A stretch of DNA of 64,000 nucleotides from Saussurea involucrata. Lineage: Eukaryota; Streptophyta; Magnoliopsida; Asterales; Asteraceae. The translations under genes were made by a program, and so were the position numbers. The stretch is taken from NCBI GenBank assembly GCA_033807775.1, contig CM066321.1:41950850-42014849 (forward strand). The letters are read 5' to 3'. Positions 1 through 11,745 of the stretch are shown piece by piece. Under the pieces are notes generated by a model that saw nothing but the letters and a program-made list of their open reading frames with translations, was not told where the DNA came from and ran no database searches. Numbering within the stretch: position 1 is the first letter of the stretch; every line of letters starts with the position of its first letter.

Positions 1-232
1 GTTGCTTCTTTCACTTCGGTCTTCTTGATTAACCCGGCAGAGCCTCTGTCGAAGACTTCTGTAGTTCGTTCGTTGGTCTTGGAGTTTCTTGATAGGTCTT
101 TTTGTTTACTTCGGAAGAGCTTTGGTGATACTCCGTAGAACTTCTGTGATCATTCGGCAGAGCTTCTGTCGAAGTCTTCTATACTTAGCCTATTTTTCAA
201 TACTTCTAATATTATGAATATTGGAGCTAACA
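1..232 (-). repeat. 3' LTR of element A (partial)
   Basis: The high-coordinate edge ends in gctaaca, which on the minus strand is the TG start of the LTR, and it directly follows a polypurine tract. The sequence matches the end of the 5' LTR of A at 8271-8428, except that this copy has roughly 78 extra bases (about 110-187) with another gcagagcttctg palindrome. The rest of the LTR lies before position 1. Confidence 0.85.
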
Positions 233-243
233 ATCTCCCCCTA
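233..243 (-). other. Polypurine tract of element A
   Basis: The minus strand reads TAGGGGGAGAT immediately before the 3' LTR. This is the expected plus-strand priming site, and its AGGGGGAG core is typical of Sireviruses. Confidence 0.85.
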
Positions 244-394
244 AGTATTGAAAAATGAAAATTTTGAATTATGCTTAATTAGGATAAGTAAATAGACAGA
301 GGTCAAACAATACCTCAAAGATTCATTTCTTTTCTTTTCATTTTGAAATTATGCCAGAGGCATTTTAAAGTTTACAGAGGTATGTAGATGAGAC

Positions 395-3300
395 TCAGAC
401 ATTTGCATTTGTGAAGTCTTTGAAACTTCTGTTGTCGAATCCCACTTCTCTGAGCTCGTGATAGAATTCGATGCATAGTTCTCTTAAGCCAATTGTAGCA
501 TTGATTTCTCCGATCATTCTGTCTGCTGATTCTCGATACATAAGCTCAGTATCTCTGTTCTCTTCTAGGATTGATCTGAACTTGTTCAGAGTACTGGTTG
601 CATACTTCTGACAGTCCATTTCCATAAAAAGTCTTAACTGACCAGTAGGATCCTTATACACTAACCCGTACCTTGGTGTTTTTATGATTGAGTTGGGCAC
701 GACAGAAGGTGGGAAGTGATCCTCTGGAGGTCTTAGGCTTAGGTTTTTGACTTCAAGATCTCTTCCCAGTTGAAAGTCTATCATGCTATATAGCATAAGC
801 TTTTCCCTCATCGCTTTCCTGAATACTTGATAGGCCCTTCTGTTAGCATCGGTGTCGAAGTTTTCTTTCGTCCAAAGTAGAATATCTGGCAGATCGTAGG
901 GGTTCAAGTTCCTTATATCGGCATCTGAAAATTGATTTTTGGACTTGTTCTCCCTTTTGACTTTGTAGATGTTGTACCTTATCTTTGGAAAGGTTCTTGT
1001 TTGAGAGAATTTGCAGTAAATTACCTTTTCAATTTTGGACTCTGAGAAGACTTCTGCTCTTGCTTTTGTCTTTGTTCTCGTGAAGGTGTTATCAAGGTCA
1101 GCTCTGAGTTGAGGATCTTCGATGTGAGGCAGAGGATTTTTCTGATTATGCTGTCTGTAAAGATACCTATACAACACCTCTTCCATTTCTGCATGTCGTG
1201 TACTTGGTGGATGTATTGGTCTTTGTAGAGCATCCATTTCTCATTTTATCTCTGCAACTCTACCCTCTGTTACCTTTGCTTTTGGATCAAGGATCGGAAT
1301 TTTTGACAGAGGATCTAAATTGAATGCCCGGTCTTCTTCAGGTTTAGGAGTGATAAAGGCATCGAATGAGCTCTTCATCAACTTCTCTGTTGTCTGAGGC
1401 ATTGGCTTTTTCTTCTTTGGTTCTTCTGTCATGATACCCTTTCCTTTATCTTTGGCTTGGGGAGGCTCATAACCTGTTGCCTGTTTTGGATTTTCTGGGA
1501 TTGCTTTTGTTGGTTTGGGGGTTTGGTCCTCTGTTGGTTTGGGTGTAGAGGTTTCTGTGGGTATGATGGGGATTGCCTCTGTAGTTTTTGACACTTTAGT
1601 TTCTGAGGACTTTGATGGTGATGGTTCTGTTGGTTTGATTGGGGATTTGGGTTCTGTAGACAGTTCTTCTGTGAGCTCGGTTGTGGTTTGCGGAGGGATA
1701 TCAAAATGTCTTGCTGTTCTGAAAGCAGATACAAATTCCATTCTTTTTTTAACATAAGTAGCAGAGCCTTTTGGTCCTTTTGGTTTGTGGGCAATGGATT
1801 TTCTTCTTGGGTATTTTTTGGGTTGGGATATTGGTTTTGGTGGAGGAAAGGAAAGTTCTTCTGAGGAGGAAGATGATAAGATCTGGATCTTTTATTCAGT
1901 AGGGGCATCTTTTCCAAAGACAGAGGTAGTTTCCATAGAGGCTGGTGTTTCCTCTGTGGGCCTCTGTTGGTTTCCTTGACTTTGGGTTGGGGGATCTTGA
2001 GTTTCAGGAACTGCGGTTGTCATAGTTTCGGCAGGTGTAGCCTCGGTTGTTTTCTCAGTTTGGTTCTCCCCCTCAGGATGACCTGATGCATCATCATCAT
2101 TAGGGTCATCCTGCCTCCTTTCTTTAGAACTTTCTGCCCTGCAAGTAATTTCGGGATTCTTTGTATCTTGTTGCCTCATCTTTTCAAGAAAAATCCTGAT
2201 GGAGTTTTTGAATTCAGAGGTTGCACTTCTTTCGAATTCGGCAGCATGTATTCTGGCAGAGGTTATGACAGAAGATTCGGCAGCATAATTTATCTGGGAG
2301 AGCTTGTTGTACCTCGGTGGACAAGGCGTCCATTTTGGTATTTAGACTTGTAATGGCTCCTGAAGTAGTCTCTGTAAAAAGAGAAAAGGAGCTTTGCAAC
2401 TCCTGTAGTTTTTGATTCACAGAGGTTACAAAGGTTTGGAACTCATCCTTTGTCACATGAGAGTCAGTGGAAACCTCTGGAGAAACACATTTATCCCCAG
2501 AGTGAGTCCATGTTCCTGGGACACCTTCGTTCACCCCTGTTTTTACGTTGAGGGTGGAAGGATTTCCTTCTGATCCTTGAGGAGAAACTTGTGTTCCAAC
2601 CTCTACAGAAGTTATGTGAAGGTCAGTGTCCAAATCCACTCCAGAGGTGGTTATTGGAATGTCCTTCTGTTGACTCAGAGACTTGTCTAGAGTCTCTCCG
2701 TCTTTGTGCTCTCTACTCCTCTCTGAAAGGAGGTTAGGCCCTATTGTCGTGTGCGTGGCAGAGGCAACATTGGCCTCTGTTAGGAGTGCGATTTTGGTCT
2801 CGGGCGAATGACCATGAACTACGGGTAAATCCTTTAGAGAGGACTCCCCTGGAATGGTTTCCTAGGTATAGGTGGCACAGAGGTTGAAAGAGTAACCTCT
2901 AGCTTGTCGGTTTGGGTTGGGGTCGAGATATGCGGCTCTTTTTCAATAACGCCTTCTGCCGCTAGACCGGCGGTGTTAGATATGTGGGTTGCACTGGGAG
3001 GGGGTTGGAGATTTGTGCCTTCTTCTTATGCGGCATCTTTTTCTGTAGGACCCTCTGTGGTTTCTACCCTAACCTCTGTGGTTTCTACCCTAACATCTTC
3101 TTCTATGCGTGTAGGGGTTGGTTCCTGAGTGTTAAGCTCCGGATGGAGGAAAGGATTGTGCAGAACTTCTGGAGTCTGACATTGAATGTTCTGAGGAGTT
3201 TGATCATGTTCATCCAAGTTTGAGGCTATCGTGTAGTTGGATGTCTCTGTCGATTCATGAGACAACGGTTCTGCGGTCCATCCTGAAGAATCTAAGGTGT

Positions 3301-4866
3301 GAGCTATTTCGGTTGGGATGAGGAAGGCATTAAAGTCTCCCTGTTGATCTGCATAGTTTATTGGGGAGGGAGGTTGCATAGATATAGTTTAGTCTTCCTC
3401 TTCCTGTTCGACTCCCCTTGTAATGGACTGCAGAGGTGATGTGGGTTTCTTCCTTTTTGACTTCCTCCTTTTTGGCTTAGGTGCTCCCTCCTCTGTGGAT
3501 TTGGTTTTTCATTTAATTTGTCTTGGAGGGCAGGGAGGTGCAGAGGATCCAACTTATGTGGCATGATGAGGAGATGGTTGAGCTGCAGAGGTTGAAGTTT
3601 CCTCTGTGGGTTTCCTTTTCTTGCTCTACTTTTGGGGTGTGGTTCCAGAGGTTTTTCTCTTAGTTGATGGGATAATGGATTCTCTCTGTTTGTGGAACCT
3701 CCCTTGTATTTGCTTATGTTTCTTAAATGCTACTTCCCACTCTTCTTCTGTCATCCTTTCCACTACATCTAAATCTAACGGGGATCCCTGACGCGGGGGT
3801 GTCACAGGATTTGGTTCTGGAGTCATGTGGACGCGTATATATTCTAACTTCATCTCTTTATTTTTGACATATCCCAGAAGGTAATTTGACAGAGGTCTGC
3901 AGTTAGGGAAACCATCTAGATGTTCTGTTGGAGTGTTCTTTGACATGGCAAAGGGTTTGGTGGTTGGTCCCTCTATTGGCCATTGTTGCATGAGTAGCAG
4001 AGGTTCGAGTAAAACTCCGAGAAGTCGTTGGTATTGCAGAGGTGGTAGATAATTCGGTGTACCCTCTTTTGTCTTAATCGTGGCAATCTTTCTATCAATG
4101 GTGTTAACCATTTTTTGCATCATTATGGTGGCATAATCAAGAGGAAGATCATAATATACCCCATACATGATGGATAGAATTTGATGTGAACTCTGGTCAG
4201 GGCTCCCTATCTTTCCAGTGAGGCATCTGTTTAAGATTGAGAAGAGGGTATTCCACAGAGGTGGTAGTCTGCCTCTGCGGAAATCGTTTCTTTTTCTTAG
4301 GGTTGTGTTGTACCCTAACATTTCCAAAAATCTGCAGATCTCCTCATCGGTTGGTTCCTCTGCAAACTGCTTTATACCTAGAAGACCTCTTGTTGGAAGA
4401 TTGAACTCAAGTGAGAACATTGTTCTGTTGAACTTGAGTTCAATATACTCGGATTTATCAGGTGTAGATATGTAGCCTTTGATCTGTCTGTCATTTGAAT
4501 CGTATCTGCAACTCTGCCAGAACTGATTCAAATACCTAACTAGGATTTTGGTGGGGGTTTTGGATAGAAGAGGGTAGAGAAAATGGTTTTGAATAATGTG
4601 GAGACGAATGGCATGTGCTTATCCAAAAGCAGTTTCCGATGGTACTAAATAATAGTTATTGGATTTTAAAGGAAGAGTTTGCTCGAAATGTTCATGAGCA
4701 ATAAAATCTTGGAGATGGGTTGTTGGGATAAAGTTTGCTTCGTCGTCGGAGTTGTCCTGTTCTTGGTTGGTGATGATGTTAGGATGTTGGGAGTGCTCAG
4801 ATACCACTGGAGAGTATTCAGGGGTTTCGCCGGAGAGGTTTGTGCAGCATGTGAACTGGAAGCCAT
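395..4866 (-). pseudogene. Additional ORF (aORF) of element A, broken
   Basis: This is a long reading region downstream of the lost pol, about 1490 codons in one main frame. The start is the MASSS methionine at 4866, as in C. A frameshift near 4807, a TAA near 4619 and stops near 3626, 3026, 1892 and 1241 break it; the final stop is at 395. The N-terminal domain has YLNQFWQ, GYNTTLRKR, LPPLWN and NRCLTGK, shared with C and, more distantly, D. The middle is Ser/Thr/Pro/Glu-rich with a short coiled-coil stretch. The C-terminal domain has KYATSTL and DFQL, shared with B and D. Its position matches the Sirevirus env-like ORF, but I see no signal peptide or membrane segment. Function unknown. Confidence 0.8.
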
Positions 4867-6180
4867 TTTTGCAATTAGGAACAGATGAAGTTTTGAGAAT
4901 AGTTGCAGGTTCGTCGGAGAAGAAAGTAAGTTCGTAAAGTTTTTGTCAGGAGAGGTACTTTGGGTTTTATACCGAGGAGTAACGGTTAGAATCTGAAAGG
5001 GTTAATATTTGGAGGTGAATAATATTTGGAGTCCGCACTTGAGTGGTTACGGCTGGTTCAACTTTCCAGGAGAACGTGTGCCGTGTACGTCCAATGAAAA
5101 TGTGACACGTCAGTAGTGTCAGAGCATGACTTGACGTCGTGCGAGGCCCATTAATGCTTGGCGCGTGTGTTTCTTTTCCTCCACATATTTTTCACTCGCA
5201 GTAAAATAGCCGTTACTGTTGCAGAAATGCCCAAAGTAAAAACTGACAGAGGCTCTGTGATTTACAAAAGTTCTGTGATTTGAAAACTTTGTTTTTCTTT
5301 CCTCTGTAGGTTGTACTTTTTTTAAAAAATGTTTGAAAAAGCATTGGTGAGGATCGATTGATTTTTAGCGAAGAAATTGCTTTCACAAAGGTTTTGGAGC
5401 TCTGTCAGAACTAGCAGAAGCTTTATGAAAGGAAATTTCTCAAAACTAAAAATCTATTAAAATTTTTGATCATCCAAGTTTTTAAATGTTTTAAGAGTTG
5501 TTTTTAGGACATATTTGGAAGTTGGTGTCCTAGAAAACTGTTTTGGAAAAAAACTGTTTTGGAAAAAAATGTTTTGTGTAGTAAAAGTTTGATATGTGAT
5601 GGTCTACAGAAGTTCTTTATTGTGGGAAGAACTCTGTAACCAATGACTTCTGTTGTAGTGCATTTGTACGCGATGATTCTCTTTGAAAAAGACACCCAAG
5701 GTGATCGACAGAGTTTCTAAGATTATTGATTTATGATCATAGAGCTTTTGCCCGCATAACCTCTGTTGGACTCAACAGATGCTCTATGACCTTAAATTTC
5801 TAATAATGGAAAACTCACTATTCTTTTTGATCAAATTTTATTTGGAATGTTTTTAATAATGTTTCTAGAACATATTTAGAAATTTGTGACCTAGAAAAAT
5901 ATTTTCAAAAAGAATTTTTACGAGATACCAACCTTTTTGTTCTTCTTTGTCCGGCAAAGTTCTTTTCTTTTGTTGATGTCATCTCTTCCTTGGCTCCCCC
6001 TTGACCTATAAATCTCTGTAGATTAAGCAAGGTCTCCTATTGCTCCCCCTTGATCTAATCAACCTTTGTAGATCAAGTAGTTCTCCTTCTGCTCCCCCTT
6101 GACTTATACTTGGTTTTTTAAAATGTGAAGTATAAACCATAAGTCAAGTGTGTCAGAGGTTCTGTAAGTATCGTCAGATG
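4867..6180 (-). other. Non-coding spacer of element A between lost pol and aORF
   Basis: No coding sequence is seen. The stretch aligns with the pol-aORF spacer of C (30534-31925); both have a 'gatcatcca...ggacatatttg' block. On the minus strand it carries three AGGGGGAG motifs near 5993, 6042 and 6091, spaced 49 bp, separated by short inverted repeats of GATCTA/TAGATC type. It also has scattered CAGAG(G/C)..CTCTG words. Confidence 0.7.
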
Positions 6181-6372
6181 TTAATTCATGTCACTCATTT
6201 CAAGATCTTTGTTTATGACTCCATCGTCTTTAATGTACCCCTTCTTGTCTCCAAAGGTCATAGGTCCACCATCGAGTTTTTCTTTGTACGTGGACAAAAG
6301 GCCTCTGTTGCCAGTTATGTGCCTCGAGCATCCGGAGTCTAGATACCAGATTAGCACATACTGCTTCTGCAA
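6181..6372 (-). pseudogene. Protease scrap of element A (pol remnant)
   Basis: Reading from the junction AG near 6367, this fragment gives WYLDSGCSRH, the Copia aspartic protease active site (DSG), followed by the conserved block up to about 'TFGDKKG', and then decays. C has the same block at the start of its pol. Integrase, RT and RNase H that should follow are deleted, so no enzyme is made. The deletion joins this point to the post-pol spacer near 6180. Confidence 0.8.
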
Positions 6373-6395
6373 GACAATCAGAGAGTTTTAGGTAC
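6367..6395 (-). promoter_or_regulatory. Conserved gag/pol junction segment, element A
   Basis: On the minus strand a 29-nt stretch begins GTACCTAA and ends TCTTGCAG. It lies between the Trp codon of the WVPK motif that ends the gag frame and the first protease-frame codons. The same length and edges occur in C and D. The preceding bases can pair as ACCCAT/ATGGGT. It could act in splicing or recoding; this is inference. Confidence 0.5.
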
Positions 6396-7378
6396 CCATA
6401 TCCACATGGGTCCTTTTTTTTTAGAATTTTCATGACATTCTTTGTTGAACTTGTTATACACACCAGAAATGTAGAGCCTTTCACTATCCAAACCATTTTC
6501 ACCCTTCTAAAAGCTTGATTAACTATGTTGTCTAGCCTATGATCATGGAAAAATTTAGAAGTGGAGGTCTGAATTTTTGAAAATATACTTGGCTTAATGA
6601 ACCCTTTTGAAAAACTTTTTCTTTTTATTGAACTTGATCTTGAAGTTGTTTTAAGTAAAAAATTTGAGTCTGCAAAGTCATATTCCGGAGCCTTTTAGCT
6701 AAATTATTCTTTTCTTTAAGATTCAAATCAAACTTCTTTAGAAGATCTGATTTATACACTTTCTCCAACGTAATCTTGGCTGACAAAATAGATAGTCTTT
6801 TTGTCAATTTGGAAATTTCAGCTTTAAAAACCTTTATTTCTCGCTCAAAAACATCTTTTAAACACTTTGTTTAAAATCTTTCAACCTTCACCTTTTCAGA
6901 CTCTTTTCTATTAAAATCATGCTCTCTCTCCTCCTTTTCAAGAGTTTTTTGTAACTCTGAAATTTTGCAAGAAAACTTCATAGATTTTGTTTCAAAAATG
7001 GTTCTCTCTTTTTCAAATTTCTCTCTCTCACAGATCACAAGTTTCTCAAAATCAGAAATCAGACTAGAAAATTTTAAACATTTGAGTTCAAGTCTTTTCT
7101 TCTCTTCTTCAAAAATTGTCTTAACTTCCTCAAACTTCTCTTTCTCCTTTTCACAAAGCTTTTCTGACTCAGATAATTTTCTTTTCAGTTTAAGATTTTC
7201 ACAGTTTAGAAGTTTACCTGATTCTTCAAGCTTAGCAATTTAATCTGAATCACTAAGAATGCTCTTGTTCCTTTCATCTAGTTCTTTCTCAAGAGTAGGA
7301 ATTATCTTGCGAAAATTTGTACTTAGTTTCGAATAATAATGAGAATCAGCATCACCACAGAATTTTATTCTAGACATT
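6396..7378 (-). pseudogene. Coiled-coil gag-tail ORF remnant of element A
   Basis: From an ATG at 7378 the minus strand encodes a charged, Lys/Glu-rich protein with an early TAA (near 7241), then open stretches rich in EKEKEKFEE- and EREKFEKE-type heptads, and further stops. The order and wording of these segments match the intact 426-codon ORF of element F, including the later 'KLTKRLS..SAKIT' block, although the LTRs of A and F differ. The nucleocapsid zinc knuckle and the UBN2-type gag domain of C and D are missing. It is probably a structural remnant and is not functional as it stands. Confidence 0.65.
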
Positions 7379-7608
7379 ATTAATTGAGAAATCTAGTCAA
7401 ATGAATAATGATTCAATCGCCGACAATAGTGCACTTTAATGGAGTTTTAACGAAAGAAACAGTTTCTTGTTTTACCAAATATCGAATAAATCGAAAATGG
7501 CTGAGAAACAGAATCTGTTTGAAGGAATGAATAACAGGTTAAAATCAGACTACGTTTCTACCAATAATCTTGTTAAACGAGGATCGCTTGATTAAAAAAT
7601 CAAGCTTC

Positions 7609-7620
7609 GCTCTGATACCA
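7609..7620 (-). other. Primer binding site of element A
   Basis: The minus strand reads TGGTATCAGAGC two bases inside the 5' LTR end. This is complementary to the 3' end of plant initiator tRNA-Met, the usual minus-strand primer of Copia elements. Confidence 0.9.
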
Positions 7621-7622
7621 AT

Positions 7623-8428
7623 TGTTGGTTCCCGAATTTGATTAACAAAGATTATCTAATCTATTAGTTCAAATAAGATGTGTTGCGGAAACGTATTTGA
7701 AGAACTAACAGATATGTTTATATAGAAACAACACACAATATCAAATAATCAGTGTATGAAGAACAGATGAATATCTCAAACATTACTGTATATTAAGAAC
7801 ACCAAGAACTTCAAAGAATTGACAAGAAATATGCAGTTAATGGTGTGTGTGTGTTATGCTTAAGCTTAATAGATATATGTGTATTTTCGTGATGTTAAGC
7901 TTTTTAGAAGAACTCAACATGAGCATTCTATTTATACAACTCCTAAAGGGGACAATAAGGACTGAAGGTACAAAGACACTGTTCAGGAACAGTAGCTGAA
8001 AGGTACAAGACACAGTTCTGGAACAGTTGTAGATACAACGTTCATTAAATGCTCCGTATTCAGCTTTAGGCGGAAACCTATCAGAGTTTGACACGTGGAG
8101 TTGTCAGGTCACGCCTTTGTACGATTGATCTTTAGAACCTTCGAATGGTATGTATTGTAAGAAGCATGTCCGTCCTTGTTAAGATCTTTTGCGTAGATCT
8201 TCTTTTTGCCACAGAAGCTCTGTCAAGTATGACAGAGGCTCTGTGGTCTTGTCCGCTTAGAAGTGTCTTATGTTGCTTCTTTTACTTCGGTCTTCTTGAT
8301 TAACCCGGCAGAGCCTCTGTCGAAGACTTCTGTAGTTCGTTCTTTGGTCTTGGCGTTTCTTGATAGGTCTTTTCTTTTACTTAGCCTATTTTTCAATACT
8401 TCTAATATTATGAATATTGGAGCTAATA
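7623..8428 (-). repeat. 5' LTR of element A
   Basis: The LTR is 806 bp, bounded by tgttgg next to the primer site and by ...gctaata (expected taaca, so one terminal base has changed). It is close to the LTR of B in inverse orientation and more distant from that of C. It carries the family palindromes, for example cagaagctctg and cagaggctctg near 8215-8245. The sequence past 8428 switches to plus-strand aORF of B, so A seems to have landed inside B. Confidence 0.85.
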
Positions 8429-11400
8429 AACTCCTAGGGATCATCAGGTTGAGACACCAGAAGTGCTACATAACCCCTTCACCCAACCCGGATTTGATGC
8501 ACAAAGGGCAAGTCCAAAGGAACAAATAGCTGCAGAAGACCATAACATGGATACCATGTTAGAAAATCCAACAGAGGAGGTGATTGAAACGAGGGAGACA
8601 AGGATAGAGGTCTCAGAGATAGATCCAGATGAAGAAGAAGCTGACCAAATACGAAAGGTCTCTATCATCCACATGTCATGCAATTATACGGCTCTCATCC
8701 TATATACGACTCCCTAGGTTCAAGGGGTGAAGATGTAACAGAAGAAGGGGAGAAAAGGTCAGAAGTGGTCGCAACAGAGGTTGAGACCATCGATGGAGAA
8801 CAAGTGATCGGATGCTTCACAGAAGCAGAAGCAAGAAAAGATGCCTGGAGTAATAGAGGAACACAACCAAAACCAACTCCCAATGCAACCCACACTTCTA
8901 TTGCCGTCAGTCTAGTAGCAGCGGGCAATATTGAAAAAGAGCAGCACGGCTCCTCTGCCACACACACACAACTAGGTCCAAACATCTCTTCACAGGAGAT
9001 TAGAGTGCACAAAGACGGAGAGACTCTAGACAAGTCTCCGAGTCAACAGAAGGATAATCTAGTACCCACCTCTAGAGTGGATCTAGACAATGTTCTTCAC
9101 AGAACTTCTGTAGAGTCTGAGGCACTAGTTGCTTCTACTCGAGGATCAGAAGGAAATCCTTCCGCCCCCAACATCCAAACAAGGGCTAAAGAAGGTGTCT
9201 GGGGAACAGAGACTCACTCTGGGGACGAATGTGTTCCCCCAGAGGTTACAACGAGTTCACATGTATCAAGGGATGAGTTCCAAACCCTGTCACCTCTATG
9301 AACCTAACAATGAAAGAGTTGCAAAGCTCTTTCAAATCTTTTGCAGATACTACATCCAGGGCAATCCTTGATCTGAACACCAAAATGGACACCTTGTCCA
9401 CAGAGGTGCAAAACGCCATAACACAGATGAAGTCCTCTGCAACACACACTGCTTCTACCACTGCCACCTCTGCAGCAGCTGAATTCGGAAAAGCCGCCAC
9501 CACTGCCTTCAAAGACTCTGTCAAGCACTTCCTTCTGCAACTAAAAGACCAATCTTCAAAATCTAAGGGTCTTACACCTGAAGACCTAAAGAAGGCCTTA
9601 AAAGAAGTTCAAGAGCAAACTACAAGAAACACTCAAGCCATGAAGCCTTCTGACTACATGACAAGAGCTCAAATGACCGAACTCGACCAAGGTATACTTC
9701 ATCAGATGACCGAATTCATCAAAGCTTTCACCGTTGCCAACGCACACTATGTCAAAGAGTTTCAAGCTAGTGTCGGCAGAATGCGTTTCAACACACAAGC
9801 AGAGGTTGAAACACTGCTTGGACTCTGTGATGACTTGTGCGCAAAAATGATTGTTGCAGGGGCTATTCCCTCAAAGAAACCAGATACAACATGCAGGGCA
9901 TAGGGTACGACAGATAAACATCAGGATGACTCTAATGATGACCATCATGGTCCATCAGATCATCCTGAGGGGGAGAATAGAGGGGAGAAACAAAGTGAAA
10001 AAGTTGCGAGCAGAGGTCTACCAGCTCCACCAATTGTCGCAGAAACCATCAACCAAGCACCCCCATCTCAAACCCAACAAAGAACACAATTGTTCACAGA
10101 GGCAACACCCACCTCTGTGGAAATAATCTCTAAAGAAACCCAATACCAGAAACAATCCAGGTTCAAAAACAGAAGACCATAGAGGCAACACCCACCTCTG
10201 TGGAAACTCCTGTATTTGGAAAAGATGTCCAAAACCAAGAAGAAGTCCATCTTCGGACATCCTCCGAAGATGAACTACCTTCCCCAACACCCAAAACCAA
10301 CCCAAAAACCAACACAATTGCTCACAAAAGAAAATATCTGAGCAAGACAATTGAAACCTCTCCAATAGAGCCCAAACCCAAATCACCAATCAAGCCCTCT
10401 GAAACTCAAGTGTCAGAACCAACAGAGGCAATCCCCAAACCAACAGAAACATCAACAACAAAGCCCTCTCAGACTCAAGAGTCAAATCCTACAGAGGCAA
10501 CCCCATCTCAACAAGCAGAACAGCCGAAGGCAAAAGTCAAGGGAAATGGAATTGTGACAGAGGAACCGCAGAAGAAAAAGACCAAGCATCAACCTTCAAC
10601 AGAAAAACTGATGAAGAGCTCTTTCGATGCGTATAAGACACCAAAGCCTGAAGAAGAAGACTGGGGTTTCGGCACTAAACCTCTGTCAGATATTCATGTT
10701 CTGGATCCAAAGACAAAACCATCATAGGATCGAGTGGCACAAGTCATGAACCAAATGGATGCTCTGCGCAGAACCTTACCTCAACCACCACCACCACAAA
10801 TTGAAGAAGTGGTATACAGGTACCTCTACAGCAGAATGGGCATAATGGATCAATCAGAACCAACCATTCAAGACCCTGACTTCCATGCTGACCTCGAAAA
10901 CCACTTCACCAGAACAAAACCCAATCCTAAACATGAAGTCTTCTCAACATCCAAGATCGTCAAAGTCCTATATTGTAAGTTCTCAAAAACCAGAAGCTGG
11001 CCTAGACTCTCCTACAACATCTACAAGGTCAAAAGAGAGGACAGATCAGAGAACTAATTTGCAGATGCAGATCTTAGGAATCTCAATCCTTATGATCTAC
11101 CTGAACTTCTGGAATGGACAAAAGAGAACTTCACAACCGACGAAGTTCGCAGAGCCTACAGAGTGATAACAAAGGGCATTCGCGAAAAGCTTCTGCTATA
11201 CAACATGGTAGATTTTCATTTGGCTCCAGATCTTGTAGTAAAGAGCTTAACCGTTCAACCACCAGAAGACTTCTGCCCTCCCTCTGCTACACCAAACTCA
11301 ATCATCACAAATCCAAGGGTCGGGTTAGTATTTCTAGATCCTTCTGGTAAATCAAAGTTGTTCGTAGAGATGGACTGTCAGAAGTATGCAACAAGTACTT

Positions 11401-11594
11401 TGACAGAGTTTAGAACGATACTAGTGGAGCACAGCGGATCAAAGCTCATGAATCAAAGTCTTGCCGACAGACTGATAGAAGTTATCGATGCAACAATCAA
11501 CTTCCAAAATCTTTGCATCAGCTTCTATCACGAGCTCAAACAAGAAGGACTCGACCGCTAAAGTTTCAATGACTTCAAGAATGCCAACATCTGA
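8429..11594 (+). pseudogene. aORF of element B, C-terminal half, broken
   Basis: Translations in all three plus frames (about 8463-8717, 8678-9301, 9298-9903, 10200-11057, 11163-11561) are colinear with the C-terminal two thirds of the aORF of A. It starts at 'EVLHNPF', then gives a coiled-coil stretch (LQSSFKSFADTTS), a Pro/Thr/Glu-rich linker, and the C-terminal domain with CKFSKTRS, DFHLAPD and KYATSTL. It ends at TGA 11592-11594 after 'FKNAN', as in A. At least two frameshifts and several stops, including TAA at 11559, prevent a full product. Function unknown. Confidence 0.8.
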
Positions 11595-11734
11595 GTCAGT
11601 CAAACAGATCCTCTGTAATATTTTTCTTTTCAATACAATCAAATGTAATTGCCTCTGGCAAAATCAAATACGAAAAGATAATATTCTTGTACTTAGAAAA
11701 TACTTGCACTTTCAAATTTTTAATTTTCACTACT

Positions 11735-11745
11735 TAGGGGGAGAT
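11735..11745 (+). other. Polypurine tract of element B
   Basis: The sequence tagggggagat directly precedes the LTR start tgttag. It matches the mirror-image tract of A. Confidence 0.85.

Larger units (their letters stand above)
1..8428 (-). mobile_element. Element A: Sirevirus-like Copia, internally deleted, probably non-autonomous
   Basis: Read on the minus strand the order is 5' LTR (7623-8428), tRNA-iMet primer site, coiled-coil ORF remnant, a protease scrap, a non-coding spacer, a long aORF, polypurine tract and 3' LTR (1-232, cut by the window edge). The CCHC part of gag, the integrase, reverse transcriptase and RNase H are absent; the sequence passes from just after the protease motif into the spacer that in element C follows pol. 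The spacer and aORF align with those of C and B, so A is of the same family. The missing pol suggests dependence on a relative. The far TSD is outside the window. Confidence 0.85.
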
